Source of the DNA: Agaricus subrufescens
Lineage: Eukaryota; Basidiomycota; Agaricomycetes; Agaricales; Agaricaceae
Length of the DNA stretch: 64,000 nt
Reading direction: 5' to 3'
NCBI GenBank assembly: GCA_029945375.1
Contig: CM057057.1
Location: 2,480,001-2,544,000, forward strand
Shown: piece after piece, positions 10,241 through 22,211 of the stretch
Numbering within the stretch: position 1 is the first letter of the stretch
Layout: each line of letters opens with the position of its first letter
Translations under genes and position numbers: made by a program
The notes under the pieces: model-generated
What the model saw: only the letters and a program-made list of their open reading frames with translations
Told to the model about the DNA's origin: nothing
Database searches by the model: none

Positions 10241-13173
10241 TCAGTCCCTTACCCCTTGCACATATCCGACCGGGTGAAGCGGTACCAACCCCGCCGGAGT
10301 TGGCGTCAAACTCAGAGTACTCGGCTGCGGTGAAATCCAAGCCGGAACATAGGGACTTCCTAGAAGTGACCTAATGGTCGAAGGCGAATACGGACTATTC
10401 ATGCCGTGAAAATGCGCTTGTTCGTGCATGCCTGGAAGGGGTCCGTTCATTGATCCCACAGGTGATGTCATCAACTGCGGAATGTATCGAGGGGTAAAGC
10501 CTGTATGGGGGAGGCTATTCATGGAGGCAGCTGGAGACGGTGCGAGTTGCATCGGTTGCATATAACCAGAACCATACAGAGGAGTGCCATGCATAACCAT
10601 CGGAGGGAAAAGAGTATGGTTGCTACTGTTCGGCGAGGCATAGATATATGACGATGGGGGTATGACAGGGGTTTGGTGACCTCCCATACTACCTTGAGGA
10701 GACAGAAGGTTTGGATCAGGGTATACAGGTGTGTGGTGAGCGGAAATATCTGGTGGTGGATAAGCAGCATGCTTTGGGATGACGGGGGTGAAAGGTATGT
10801 CGGAATCATTCGAGTCCCAGTCATCAACAGGAGATGGTATGACCAGATCATGATCGGGGATGTTTGATACTTTTTCCCAATTATCATCCGAGTCAGAATC
10901 TGACTTGTATGGGTGGATGTTCCTCACACCGACAGATTCGCGAGCAAGAGGACCAATCCAAGGTGTATTGGGACGAGCGGGGACCGGTTTGCTTGCATGG
11001 GGCAATTCAACCAAGCTAGATAAGATATGAATAACAAATTGACAGAAGACGGAAGTAGATTCTTACCCATGCCAAGTAGGGGTACGTCGAGGTTGGATGA
11101 TCCCCTTCGCCTTCATCTCTTGCACAGATACCCTGTCAATTTCATCAGGGTTAACCATGACGACCGTGATATTCGACTTCAAAGGTCTCTTCATCGAACG
11201 CGACGATCTAGATGACTTGCGACTGGACCTGTCATCATCATGTTTCTCCTTCCTGTCTGAACGTGTCGAACTCTTCCTAGACGTTTTATGACCTGATTTG
11301 TCACCATCATCTTTCTTCTCATCATGATGTCTGGCCGAGCGACTGCGACTACGACTGCGACTTCGGTGACGACGATCACGATCATGATGACGGTGCTGAT
11401 GACTGTGGGTCAAATGATCATCATCCTCCTTGTCTTTCCTCCTAGAGGATGAGTGTTCTCTGTGTTCAGATTTATCCTTGGAAGACCTTTCGTGTTTTCT
11501 GCTGGATGATCTCTTATGACTCCCATGTCTACTCTTCGACCGCGGAGACCTTGAAGAGCGACTACCGTTAGAGGAAACACTATCACCGTCACCGTCCCTC
11601 TTCGGAGGTTCCAGCCTAAAAAAGGTATGGTCACAAACAGCCATTTAATGAACATCATAACCCAAGAAACCCAAACGTACATTTGATCCGCGTCCGTAGA
11701 TTGCACAAGTGTATCACCACTATCCTGCCGCTTAGAACCCGGCTTGGGGTTCGGAGATCCTACCAAAAATAGATGTGTGAGCATGAACCACAATATGGAG
11801 ACGAAAGACTATAATTGCTCATAAGTGACATACCACTCTCAGCTGATTCGGATGAGGCTTCGACCAGGGTCTCCAACGAGTTATTCTTGTTAGCCGGCTG
11901 CGTCACTGGTGCTTCCGGTACAACCGGTGAATCCGGAACAACAGAATTTCGGTCTGGATTAGTTACGCGTAGCGGAACTATAGATTGTATTGGTCAGGGC
12001 ACGGGAGTAGGGTGACTATATGCGTTTGGATAACTCACGCCGGTTGCTGAGCGGTACGTTGCGGATGGCACCCAAGAATGGCAACGAGATGACACTGACG
12101 TTTGTGGGACTGTTCGATGAAGTACCTCAGATGAGCATCCTCAAGGCAACAAAAGTGGTTATATGCGCTCACGATGGGCCGTTGGCAGCTGGCGTTGGTG
12201 GTGAGGTAGCTTGACCTGCTGGTGGCTGCATCAGGTTCGCTCGATAATATGAGAAAAAGACGAGCGCTACCAGCTTTAGGAGGCGATACGACGATGTTGG
12301 GGGGAGTACGCTTGTGGGAAGAGGAGGAAGAGGCTGAATGTCCTTTGCCGGATTTGGATGAATGCGAGTCGCCTTGCTGCCTGTACATTATTTTCAGGAC
12401 GGGTAAGACATTTCGAGGCTGACAAGAAACGACCTTTTGTATTCCTTATCGATAGACCTAGCTACTCGCCGGAACTCCTCATCAAACAAGTCTGCTCTTC
12501 GGTTAGACCCTATCATCATCGATGAGATCACTCATTAAACAAGGTCAGATTCTGAGCCACACACACCTCTGAGGTCTCTCGCTCTCTGCAACGTCGTCGT
12601 CCTTCATGAGTCCACCAGTACAAAAACAAAAGTCATAAAACACTCACGACCATCCCTCTCCAGGTCATATAATAGTCAACCAACTTCCTACCCGCCTCAA
12701 CGACACAGACAGCAAACACAACAGGGTTCGAAAACATTTTCTGAAATTCCTCCTCATCCTTCTCATTCTTGAAAAGTTCCTCCCTAAAAATATAATATAC
12801 ATATGTACAAAACGACATCCACGAGGCAGGCTGTAAGTTGACAACAAACAGTTGATCAAAAGCGCCACCCAGCTCACCCTACAAATTTGCGAAAGAACGC
12901 AGTACCGTCCTCTCCAGTGACAATCTTCAGCTTCTCCACGACATCCTTGTCGAGCTCTGTAGAAGCGGTGCCTTTGGCCAGCTCCTCCAGAAACTCGGGT
13001 TGGCACTTGGACCTGCGAATGCCGGATCCGGCCATGTTCCTGAGCACGTCTATGGTGGACACGTTCGAGTGGTTTGAGGACGTAGTTGAGAAGCCAGCTT
13101 CACTAGTGGTCTTTAGAGACATGCTCTTTGAGGGGGTAGCATAGGGGGGAGGGGGAGAGGGGGAGGAGGACAT
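10241..13173 (-). CDS. RS-rich multi-exon protein of unknown function
   Basis: Start at the ATG at 13173 (MSSSPSPPPPYATPSKS). I chained about ten exons through short introns in consistent phase. The N-terminal part is ordered: IDVLRNMAGSGIRRSK, FLEELAKGTAS, KIVTGEDGTAFFRKF, then EEFQKMFSNPVVFAVCVVEA and KLVDYYMTWRGM, RARDLRG and DEEFRRVARSIDKEYKR. A Ser-rich linker, a short hydrophobic segment (VSVISLPFLGAI) and an Arg/Ser/His/Asp-rich domain of about 130 residues (11200-11600, with RSRSRSRSRS) follow. Then comes SNITVVMVNPDEIDRVSVQEM and a long Pro/Met/Ser tail to the stop at 10241. An ATG at 12386-12388 could suggest a second gene. However, a GT-AG intron joining KEYKR to QQGDSHSSK removes the intervening stop, so I call one gene. 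RS domains suggest RNA processing or nuclear speckles, but that is inference. Confidence 0.6.
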
Positions 13174-13313
13174 GGCAGGTGGGGGAGGACAAGAGGTCCG
13201 GGTCGCCACAAAAGAAGACAACAGTCGAGCGGGCGCTAAATATGGCACGGGGAATTGATGGCCGGGAAGGTATCCTATCGAGTGCTACGGTTCATAACAA
13301 ATCCGGAATCTCA

Positions 13314-14469
13314 TCACGCCTCTGATGCACCTCCTACAAGACTCAACTCCAACGTCCACACCCGCCGCGCCCAGAGCTTCACCTTTTTCACAGCCCCATC
13401 GTCCCCCGTGCCAGGCAGCTCTATGTCAATTCCATCCCACCAACACTTTCGCTATCAAATCCGTGGTCAGCATCATTGGACCAGAACACATGGCCATGTC
13501 ACAACCCACCGCTGGCTTCCTCCAGAACAATAATAGTTTCTGGGCTGTCGTCATCTGCGTGTAATCAATCTCAACCGGTCGCTCTCCGTTCGGATGATGG
13601 ATGATTCCTGTCTTGAGCAACACCAGCGCTATTGATGAGATGCAGCAGCGCATAGGTTCCAGGGCACGATATCCCCACTCATCCTCGCGGTTGAACCCAC
13701 TATCAAAAGAATCACCATCAATCCACTTGCGATCACGAACAAGTAGTTCACCAACCTCATGCAAAGCATGTCAATCAGATGCTGCTCTGCCACGTTATTC
13801 TCCTTGTTCACATTCCTCTGTAACGCCGTAAATATATTCTTCTTCTCCATCAAATACTCCCCAGAACGCTTTTTGACGTCCAACATTTCATCGTTCGCAA
13901 TCCCATTCGCATCCGTAGCCGCACCAGTATCCTTGGGGGGTATAGAAAAATACTCCAACTCCTCTCTCAACACAATAATAGCCTGTTTCGTCAACAAAGG
14001 ATTGGACCCTGGATGGAGTTCCGTGTTAGGCTCGAACATGAGGTGCTGTTGAGCATTATACAATCCAGGGCTAGTCGCCGTGCCATAAAATGCCTCCGAA
14101 GCATTCCGGAAAAACGTCAATACGAATTGAAAACAATCTGGATCAAACTACCGATTATCAGCATGCATCTCTCCCAGTGGGTGGAGTCCAACTTACGTCA
14201 ATAGCATAGACTTCCTCCTCCTCATCACCCTCTCCACCGTCCGAAAGTGCAACACTTTGTCTACTCAACACCAACCCATTCGGAAACAAACACAAAAGCA
14301 CGCTCTCCGGCAAATTCATAATAGTCTCCCTATCAACTTCAAACTTCCTACCCCTCAGTTCCAGGAAGAGCCTCGTGAGCAGCTGTGGCTGCAGCCCCAC
14401 ATGGGCTGGCGCCTGTACTTGTGACACCTGAGTGATAGGTGAATTATTCATAGGTGGTGCCGCGGCCAT
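13314..14469 (-). CDS. Whi2-like BTB/POZ domain protein
   Basis: Four exons (14197-14469, 13756-14147, 13510-13699, 13314-13451) give a 330-residue protein in a continuous frame from the ATG at 14469. The N-terminal half is a BTB/POZ-type fold: LFLELRGRKFEVDRETIMNL, LPESVLLCLFPNG, then FDPDCFQFVLTFFRNASEAF. It continues AIIVLREELEYFSIPP and ALQRNVNKENNVAEQHLIDM, then EWGYRALEPMRCCISSIALV and LLLFWRKPARKCWWDGIDIE, and ends KLWARRVWTLELSLVGGASEA. This pattern recalls the fungal Whi2-type regulators, which in yeast work with Psr phosphatases in stress and nutrient (TORC1) signalling. I place it there from pattern memory; a related fungal BTB family is the alternative. It starts 775 bp from the chitin synthase 3' end and ends 140 bp before the start of the RS-rich gene on the same strand. 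Confidence 0.68.
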
Positions 14470-15244
14470 GTTATTTCTTTGTATGCCCTCCTATCCCTAG
14501 TTGTAGTCAGATAGTCAGAAACTTTCGTGGGGACTCCGTGACGTAGGTGTCGTGCGTGGTCTACTATAGGAGGCGTTTCGGTACAATTCGTGCGGAGGTC
14601 GAATCGAGTTAACAGGTCTATCCTCGGAGATTCCTGCCAGCCCCAAAATGAGCAATACAGCGAGTTCCAGTGCGCAGCAATTACCGACGGAAAGTACAGG
14701 AGTCAAGGATCAGAGAACGACGTGAAGGGCAAAGTCAAGCGGGTCAGGGTCCACCACAGTGCATGTATACCTGCTATTCTCATGGCCCTTGTTTGTTCTG
14801 ATGCCTGCCACCAAACAACCCTGAGATTAAAATTCGAAGCAATATATCATGCTCGGAATAAGAAATGTCTCGTCACGGGCGGGAAACCCAAACGCCACGT
14901 CAACTAGGTATAAAAGACAAGAACATAGAAAAAGTCGTCCGATTTGTATCACTAAACTAGTATATATACCGTAATTATCCATCATATTCGTCTGTCTCGT
15001 CACAGAGAAGTATAAAAAAAGTCCTTCGCGAAGAGAAAGCTGGAGCCAATAGGTATGTGAAAGGAAATGAAGGGTGATAGTGCAAGAGAATAAAACAAGT
15101 AGGGGGAAGGGACAAGTGTTCTATGCGTAGCTATATGCCAAGGGAATATTTGAATGAGGAGCCTTGAAGGAATAGGGGAAATAGGCAAACTAGAGAGGGA
15201 AAGAGAGAACGGTAACACCAAACCCACCATTATACACTTCTGAT
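14470..15244. other. Intergenic region between chitin synthase 3' end and Whi2-like gene
   Basis: No supportable gene. It should hold the promoter of the Whi2-like gene and the 3' UTR of the chitin synthase. Confidence 0.5.
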
Positions 15245-18200
15245 TTACATCCTACCGCCACCAGGCTGTGGAGGTGCCGCACCAGGGGGCAGACCGTATC
15301 CCATTGAATTTCTTGAGTACCTGTTCTGCTGGGCCACTTGCGAGCTCGGTCTTGGCCTTCCTTGCCTCGAAATCCTCCTGACCCCTTCTGGACCTGGTAC
15401 CGGACCGCTATCCATCAATCTGACACCACCTCGACTACCTCTCGGGCCACTCTCGTCGCTCCCATTCGCTGAATACCCAGACGCTGACTCGTCATAAATA
15501 GTGGGGCTAGTCGTCAAAGACCTGAACGGATTGCTGGTATCGCTAGCATTGACACCAGGGTACGGTTGTGGACTCGGCACGCTACGCGTGGCGGGGCTAC
15601 TGTATGCTCTAGTGGCGCCAGACGGAATGTCATACGGTGATGCAGGAGATAGGTGTCGCTGATTGGGGGACTCATGTGACTCTGAATAGTGCTCTGGAGC
15701 AGGAGATTGAGGTAGAAGCCGTTGGTTCGATCCTGATGCTGCATCCGAAAGATAGTTATCCTCGCTCGAACGTGATACCCCAATTGAGGACGAAGATGCC
15801 ATCATTGGACGGTTGACGGAGAGTGGAGCAGGAAGCATAAGAAGCGCGCTGCTATCGTGCTTTGGGCGTTGTGACGTGGTCGCATTCGACGACTCTGTAG
15901 TACTGGAATCAAGCTGCGGTTGCTGGTGTGCAATATCTGAAGTTGATATAAGGGAGTGTCGATTGCCGCTGAGGGAAAAAAGAAAATCAGCACTTGTAAA
16001 TTAAAAGGGAAACAATTCAAAAGGTACGCACGTCTTCTCGTAATAAGAGTCTCTTGATTGTGAACCATACTTCCACCTCCTATCTCTCTCGAACTCGACC
16101 CATCTTTTCATTACGATATGCGATGAATCAAATTCTCCTTCCTTATCGCCGTGGTCTCCTCCTTTATCGCCAGCAACCTTCCTCGTCTGGCCCCAGGAGA
16201 AGTCATCGAAGTGCCAGAATGCATAAGCGGGTAGAATACCGTTCCAAATGGGTAACGAGATGAGATATACTAACATCCAACCAACGTATGCGACCTTCTT
16301 GGATGTGATGACAATCAACACACCAGGTAAACCCAGGACAATCGCGAGCAGAATGAGAGGAATGGTTGTGTTTGGACCACCCGGGACGATTGAACTGATG
16401 ATAAGGTAGATGGTGAAAGCGATGGCAGCCGGAAGTACAAGGGTACCAGCCAACTCCATACCAACGACAAATTGCATGGAGAAACAGAAAGTACCACAAA
16501 GATCTCGAACCAACAACAGCTCAGCCAAGTTATGGATTGTGGAGTTGATCCAACGACGGCGTTGAGAAAGGAGTATACGGAATGTGTCGGGAACGACAGT
16601 CTTGCAAACTGCCTGAGGACAGAACATGTTCTTGCGTTTGGGGAAAGTCTTGAGCATTAGGGTCGTAAGGTATCGATCTTCACCAAGTAATAAAAGGTTC
16701 TTCTTGTGCAGAGTATCAACTACGTTCTCCGAATAATGTTGAACGATGTCAGGATTGGCGAGAATAGGGACCCAGAAACCACGATCGCCCTTAGGGGCCT
16801 TGATGCGATACATGCTAAAGCAACCGGGCAAACAGGTTACACCACCAAACATAGACTCGAAAGCTTTGGTCATGTGGTGAGAAATATAGTATTCGAACAC
16901 TGGTAGCCACGCGCTTATTAAGTATATACCATTCAACAATAAATGGCTGCTTACCTTGCATCATAGTGACGAATGTTTCGGCTTTGTTTGCGATTTTAGT
17001 TTCTCCACATAGGCCCATGATATCCTCGTCGTGCACCATACAGCTGACCATTCTCGTGACGGAATCTGGAAATACTTTTGTATCCGCATCCACACATAAC
17101 ACCAGTTCATATCGATCTGGGCTAACTCCTGTTACCCTCCAAACCGAATTAAAGAATTCATACTCAAAGGTCGTCATCCGCTCATCAAACATAACCTTCT
17201 GCAAGAAGCCCATCAGAACAATCTGACTATCACGTTTCCCACGGTTACCGGGCTTCGCATCGTTTACTTCCAACGGATTGCCGCACTTGGCAACCAACAC
17301 AATAGGTACCCTTTGTTGCTTGGAGCGTTCAACTGTAGCATCGTCATAATCATAAAACCCAGCATAGACCTTGGCCATGTTGTGGCGCTTATGACCGTCC
17401 GCAATTGCAACGTAAGAGTGGGGCTCAACGTCTTGGGCAGGAATTATGAGATCCTTCATCATAGTCAAACAGATCTCTGGAGTCGTCAGAGCATTTCCGG
17501 CACCCTTCACCATGCCGTCCGCAATAACCAAGAGAAGCTTATGACTGTTCGGATAATCTGTTGTTGCAAGGGAGTCTAACGTGGTACGAAGACCCTCGAC
17601 GGATTCGGAATAGGCGGTAACCAGGCAGATTGTGTGGGCAAGAGGGAAATTGAACGGTTCATAATCTGGGGGTGGTTGGGGAACGACATTATGAAGGGGG
17701 AAGGGACAGGGATTGTCAGCGAATGAACCACCGCGAATGCCATCCCCTAGCGTCATCGTACTCCGAGATTGCTTGTAACTCGGCGAATCAGGAGGGGTTG
17801 CTTTGCCTGATTTTGTGTTTATCGAGTACATAGTCGAACGTTTCCAATTGGCATTCGAAGCAGAATCCATTACACCGTATGATGTCAGAGGACGTCCACC
17901 AGATGATTTGACGAAGGTTTCGGAGGGAGTAAAACGAGAAGTGTTGGGGAAGAATGTCTTGCGGTTTTCTTTTTTAGCACGCAAGCCGTTCTTGGTTACG
18001 TTAGGCCGATATTCGCTAGGTGCTGGACGGTATATGTCATTGGTCCAATTTTCAATTTCTGCGGAGCGCTGCATGCGTTGTTCGTAAGTCTCGCGGGGGA
18101 AATTGCCGAGCTTCCAGGAGAAAAACCACTGGAACATGACGGCCATGATAAAGCGAATAGCGACGACACCGATAATGAAAATGAGGGAAAGGTAGAGAAC

Positions 18201-19911
18201 GACTTCAGAAGCAACACAACCAATGGTGTTGGTATCAATAAAGCCAACGGTGATGATATCTTGTAAGCAGTGTGCGAGGTTCCGTTGATTCGTGCGCATA
18301 AACAACATGGATAAGTCTTTGCCGTTATAAGTGCCATTTGCTTGCTTCATCTCATCGAAAATAGGTGGATAATTAACTTGCGCGCGGTTGAGCCATTGGA
18401 GAAGGTCAAGGTCGAAAACCGATCTAGATGAGAAGATCTCAGACGGGGGACATCAGAAGAATTAGTCCACGTACGACTCGTAGACTGCTAGGTTTCGGTC
18501 CGGATTTTTTACATCGTCCCATGTGTAATAAACCTGACCTGAAGGTGATATCCGACTGAATAAAGAGCGCGCCTTCGAGGTAGAATGACAATTGGTTCCA
18601 GATTCATAGCCAGTGAGGTTAGCACCGCTGCCTCCGTACTGGCTATAAACATTACAAGGGAAATACCAATCCAGGAAATTACTCTGGCCTGTGATACTGG
18701 AACTAGGAGCTTTGGTTATGACACCCAGGCAATGTTGGTTGGTTTTCTGAAAAAGGAAGGAAGCATCATTGCCTGTTAGGTTCCAGCCGCGATCAGTGAG
18801 CGGATTCGATTGGCCATTGAAAGGGCCGGCTGCAGGGTGTTTAAAGTCCGTAAAGTTATAGCTGTAACCGTGAAAAACGACGGAGTTATTTGAGATGTGC
18901 GTGGCATCGATTGCACCGCCGTGGAACCTGTCGGGTGGTTTACCACAAACAGCGGTAGTGAAGCCGAAGGTCAAGAAGCCTACACCAGCCATAAGAACAA
19001 GGATGACACTGAGAAGGCCCATCTTCTCTCGCCATGCACGCTGCTGCTCCGGGCTGCGGAGACCTAAAAAAACAACATAAGGGGTTAAAAATACTTGTTA
19101 AAACCGAAAAACTGACCGCAGCTGCGCATGAGAAAAGGTGGGATCCAGATGGTGATAATGTAACAATAAAGCATCCAGGGACCACTTGGGCCAGGACCTT
19201 GCCAACAACCTCTCTTCTGTGGAGGGACAGGGGGACCGTTAGAGGTCATAGATGCAGCTTTCTTCCGTCTTAGTGTTCCACGCTTGAAAAGCGCCAACCC
19301 CGACTCATGTACATCCTCTTCGCGACCCAGTAACGACTGGCCCCTGCGTAGACCACCTTGTTGTGGATAGTTGCCAGTAGCTAGATGGAGGGGAGTATAT
19401 GCGTAAATTCAAAATGCACCAAAAATAAATAATAAAAAATAATAAAAATTCAGAAATATTCATAGGATTTATTGAAAAGACGGTACTGACAAGAAGGCAT
19501 AAAGCCGACTCTTGTATTTCCTTCCTGCTCGAGTTGAGCGACATGAGTGCGATAGTGCCATTGTCGATGGCCTGGCTCTATTTTTTCACGGTCTGGGCGT
19601 ACGAGACTCTTCTTGCGTGCTACGCGAGAGGCGTCTGCATATTCTGAACTTTCCGGATCAGCACCATACGGGAGATGCGGCTGATGTTGATAAGCGGACG
19701 GTAAGTGATGGTGACGGTGGGCATCAAGAGCAGCGGTGCGGTCACCACGTTCTGTGGTCTGGAAAGATACGTTGGCATTTGAGCGGGGGTCGTAATTGGC
19801 GGGCGGGGAACGAGGGAGGTTGACAGAGTCTGAATAGGGAGGGGCAGGGGACCGTGGGCTTTGCTGCTGGGCTAGAGGACGGGCGGCGCGGGGAGGGCGC
19901 TGGCCGTCCAT
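15245..19911 (-). CDS. Chitin synthase, class IV type (no myosin head)
   Basis: The start is the ATG at 19911 ([17 protein letters not shown]); the stop is at 15245. At least six exons encode roughly 1,400 residues. Order: a disordered N-terminus with [19 protein letters not shown]; two early membrane segments ([16 protein letters not shown] and [19 protein letters not shown]); a cytochrome-b5-like region with Asn-glycosylation motifs; another hydrophobic segment ([18 protein letters not shown]); the glycosyltransferase domain; then C-terminal membrane helices (about 16230-16480). Catalytic motifs are intact: [27 protein letters not shown] and the QRRRW product-site motif ([16 protein letters not shown]). 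There is no myosin motor, which with the N-terminal layout fits class IV (Chs3-like), acting at the plasma membrane with UDP-GlcNAc. A Ser/Pro-rich C-terminal tail of about 200 residues follows the membrane domain. Confidence 0.93.
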
Positions 19912-20731
19912 GGGGCAAGGGAGGGGGGGTGGTAGGTGGTGGTAGGAGGAGAAGCAAGGGAGTGGATGACCGCTGACGGTGAGGAGGCAAGGACCTGTCA
20001 CAGTCACCACTTGCCTATACTGCCCATATTCGTCACAGCGTCACACCGCCCCCATGCGTTTCATTCAAGCTCTCCACGGTGACCGATTCTAGGCTGATCT
20101 TCAACGTCCAGCTGTCCGAACCCGAGTTGTTGCCTCTGTCCAATGCTTTGCCTTCATTGCAACTTTTTTTCACACAAATATCAATTGCAAATTTGTGAGC
20201 GAATTGTACGGCTCAACAGCTTTTTCATCGCTTGCGAAGCTCCATATGGGAACAAGTCCCTCCCGATAGGGTCATAAATTGTTTTTTAGGGTTTCCAAGT
20301 CCGGATATCGACGGGCAACACCGAAAAACATCTTTTCAATAAACTGCTAATGGAAATCGTTATAGGATCCGCTGCCTTGTCTTTATTAAAGGCTGGCGGC
20401 CCACTTCACGCCTGGAAACCTTATCTGAACCGTGAGAAGGCCCAATGACGTCGTGACCGAGGTCACAGTCTGCAGCCGACAATGCGCTCTGCCTGCTGGT
20501 CCGGGCGTCCCCCAACACTGGCTGGTCGCCGTTCGAATGCCACAGGGCCAGCAGCCGTACGATGATCTAATCATTCTTGCCGTACACCTCCTGCTTACTA
20601 AGCCCAGAGGAGCTTACGGCCCCGGTGTCGGCATCCATATTTTTCCCGAGCAGTCATGCTTTTGCTCTCTCCCTCCTACCTGTCGTGACCTGCTCTGAGT
20701 TTGCGAATATCGCCCCTCGTTATACATCTGG
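19912..20731. promoter_or_regulatory. Divergent promoter region, chitin synthase / SEC14-like
   Basis: About 820 bp separate the two divergent start codons, so both promoters must lie here. A palindromic element GTGACCGAGGTCAC (about 20453-20466) lies next to a CRE-like TGACGTC at about 20446. No factor is assigned. The long frames seen here on the plus strand overlap the true SEC14-like exons and are out of frame with them. Confidence 0.5.
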
Positions 20732-22211
20732 ATGTCCGGAAATACACCGATACCAACAAACAACATTCTCACAACGCCTGCCCCCGGGACTGTTGTCAGC
20801 CCAGTGCACAAATATACCGCCGATCAGCAGGCCCAAATTGATGCTCTCCGAGAGGTGGTTTAACGCCGTTTACTGCGCTCTGGTCACCCCTAATATTTCC
20901 ACGTTCAGTATGCCCACAGCCTCCTCCTTCCCGCATCGGACCCATATCACCCATGGGAGCTCCGTTGGCTCCAAAGGCCAGATACAGTGCCCCGCTATAT
21001 GCGCGCCGCTAAATGGAATTACGTCGATGGACAAAAACGTATCAAGGGAACCTTGGAGTGGAGGCGAGAATTTAAACCTGATTTGATTCCTCCTGATGAA
21101 GTCAAAATAGAAAGCGTGACAGGCAAGATGTAAGTCTCCCAGCCCCTTGGTGGCGTTGAACTTTCAACAACGTGCATAGTATCATTACCGGATTCGACAA
21201 GGATGGTCGACCCATTTTGTATATGCGCCCTGGGCGCGAGAATACAGAATCAGGCCCGAGACAGCTCAGGCATCTTGTGTGGTGCCTGTAAGTACCCTTT
21301 TTCTATTCCATCCCTGCCATTCTAATATATTTGCAGTGAGCGGGCCAAAGACCTTATGCCCGCTGGTCAAGAATCACTAGTCATCATTGTTGACTATGCA
21401 TCTACAACCCTTCGCACAAACCCTTCCATTTCTGTTGCCCGCAAGGTATGGGTTATCCCTACCTTGTAGCACTCCGAGTCACGTCCTCGTTAGGTCTTGC
21501 ATATTCTCCAACAACATTACGTAGAAACCCTCGGTCGCGCTATTGTCGTCAACCTTCCACGACTGCTAAACTTTTTCTATAAAGGTATCTCGCCCTTCTT
21601 GGATCCAGTAACACGCGACAAGGTGAGCGAACACAATGATTATGGTTGCCACCGTCAATATCGCTGATTTCTTGTCCCTTATTCTTTACCCGTCTCCTCC
21701 CGAACCTAATTTTACGCAATATCGAAAATTGCAGATGCGTTTCAACCCAGACCTTCACGAGTTAATTCCCGCATCCCAACTCGACGCCGATTTCGGTGGC
21801 GAGCACCACTACGAATTCGAGCCCGAGTCATATTGGGACCAAATATTAACGTATGTCATATTCTCTCTTCACACCATCAACAAAAATCTAATATAAGATT
21901 GACTTCTCCTTGGCACGAAATAAAAAAATTTTTCCTATCATCAATCACTCTGGTCCAAAAACTCTCACATCCGTAGTGCGTGTCGGATCGCACCAGATGG
22001 CACCCGTGTTTCCGAACCCGAAAAGGGAGAGACTCAAGAAACTTCAGAACCCGTATCTCAAACTTCCACAGTTTCAGAAACAATGATCGAGCCGCCAGAA
22101 TATAACGAGTATGCTGCCGCTGCTGGAAATACATCTCCAAGCACGACTACCAAAGAAGAAGTGATTTCACAATCCACGGCTGGAGCCCCAGACAAAGCAG
22201 AGGTACAGTAG
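20732..22211 (+). CDS. SEC14-like CRAL-TRIO lipid-transfer protein
   Basis: Seven exons (20732-20854, 20909-21129, 21180-21287, 21337-21445, 21494-21622, 21735-21850, 21977-22211) give 346 residues with consistent phase. The CRAL-TRIO N-terminal segment reads VPRYMRAAKWNYVDGQKRI and GTLEWRREFKPDLIPPDEV. The lipid-binding domain follows: GFDKDGRPILYMRPGRENTE, QLRHLVWCLERAKDLMPAGQ, ESLVIIVDYASTTLRTNPSI, ILQQHYVETLGRAIVVNLP, then FYKGISPFLDPVTRDKM and ELIPASQLDADFGG. This is the full Sec14 core, including the hydrophobic gate region (NFFYKGISPFLDP). Family members exchange phosphatidylinositol and a second lipid to control Golgi and phosphoinositide signalling. The last 70 residues are Ser/Thr/Glu-rich and probably disordered. 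The start ATG at 20732 gives MSGNTPIPTNN and then HKYTADQQAQIDALRE, the expected N-terminal helix. Confidence 0.9.

Noticed and set aside
20577..21086. A 169-codon plus-strand open frame over the SEC14-like first exons
   Set aside because: It is in another frame than the spliced CRAL-TRIO exons, which explain the same bases with domain support.
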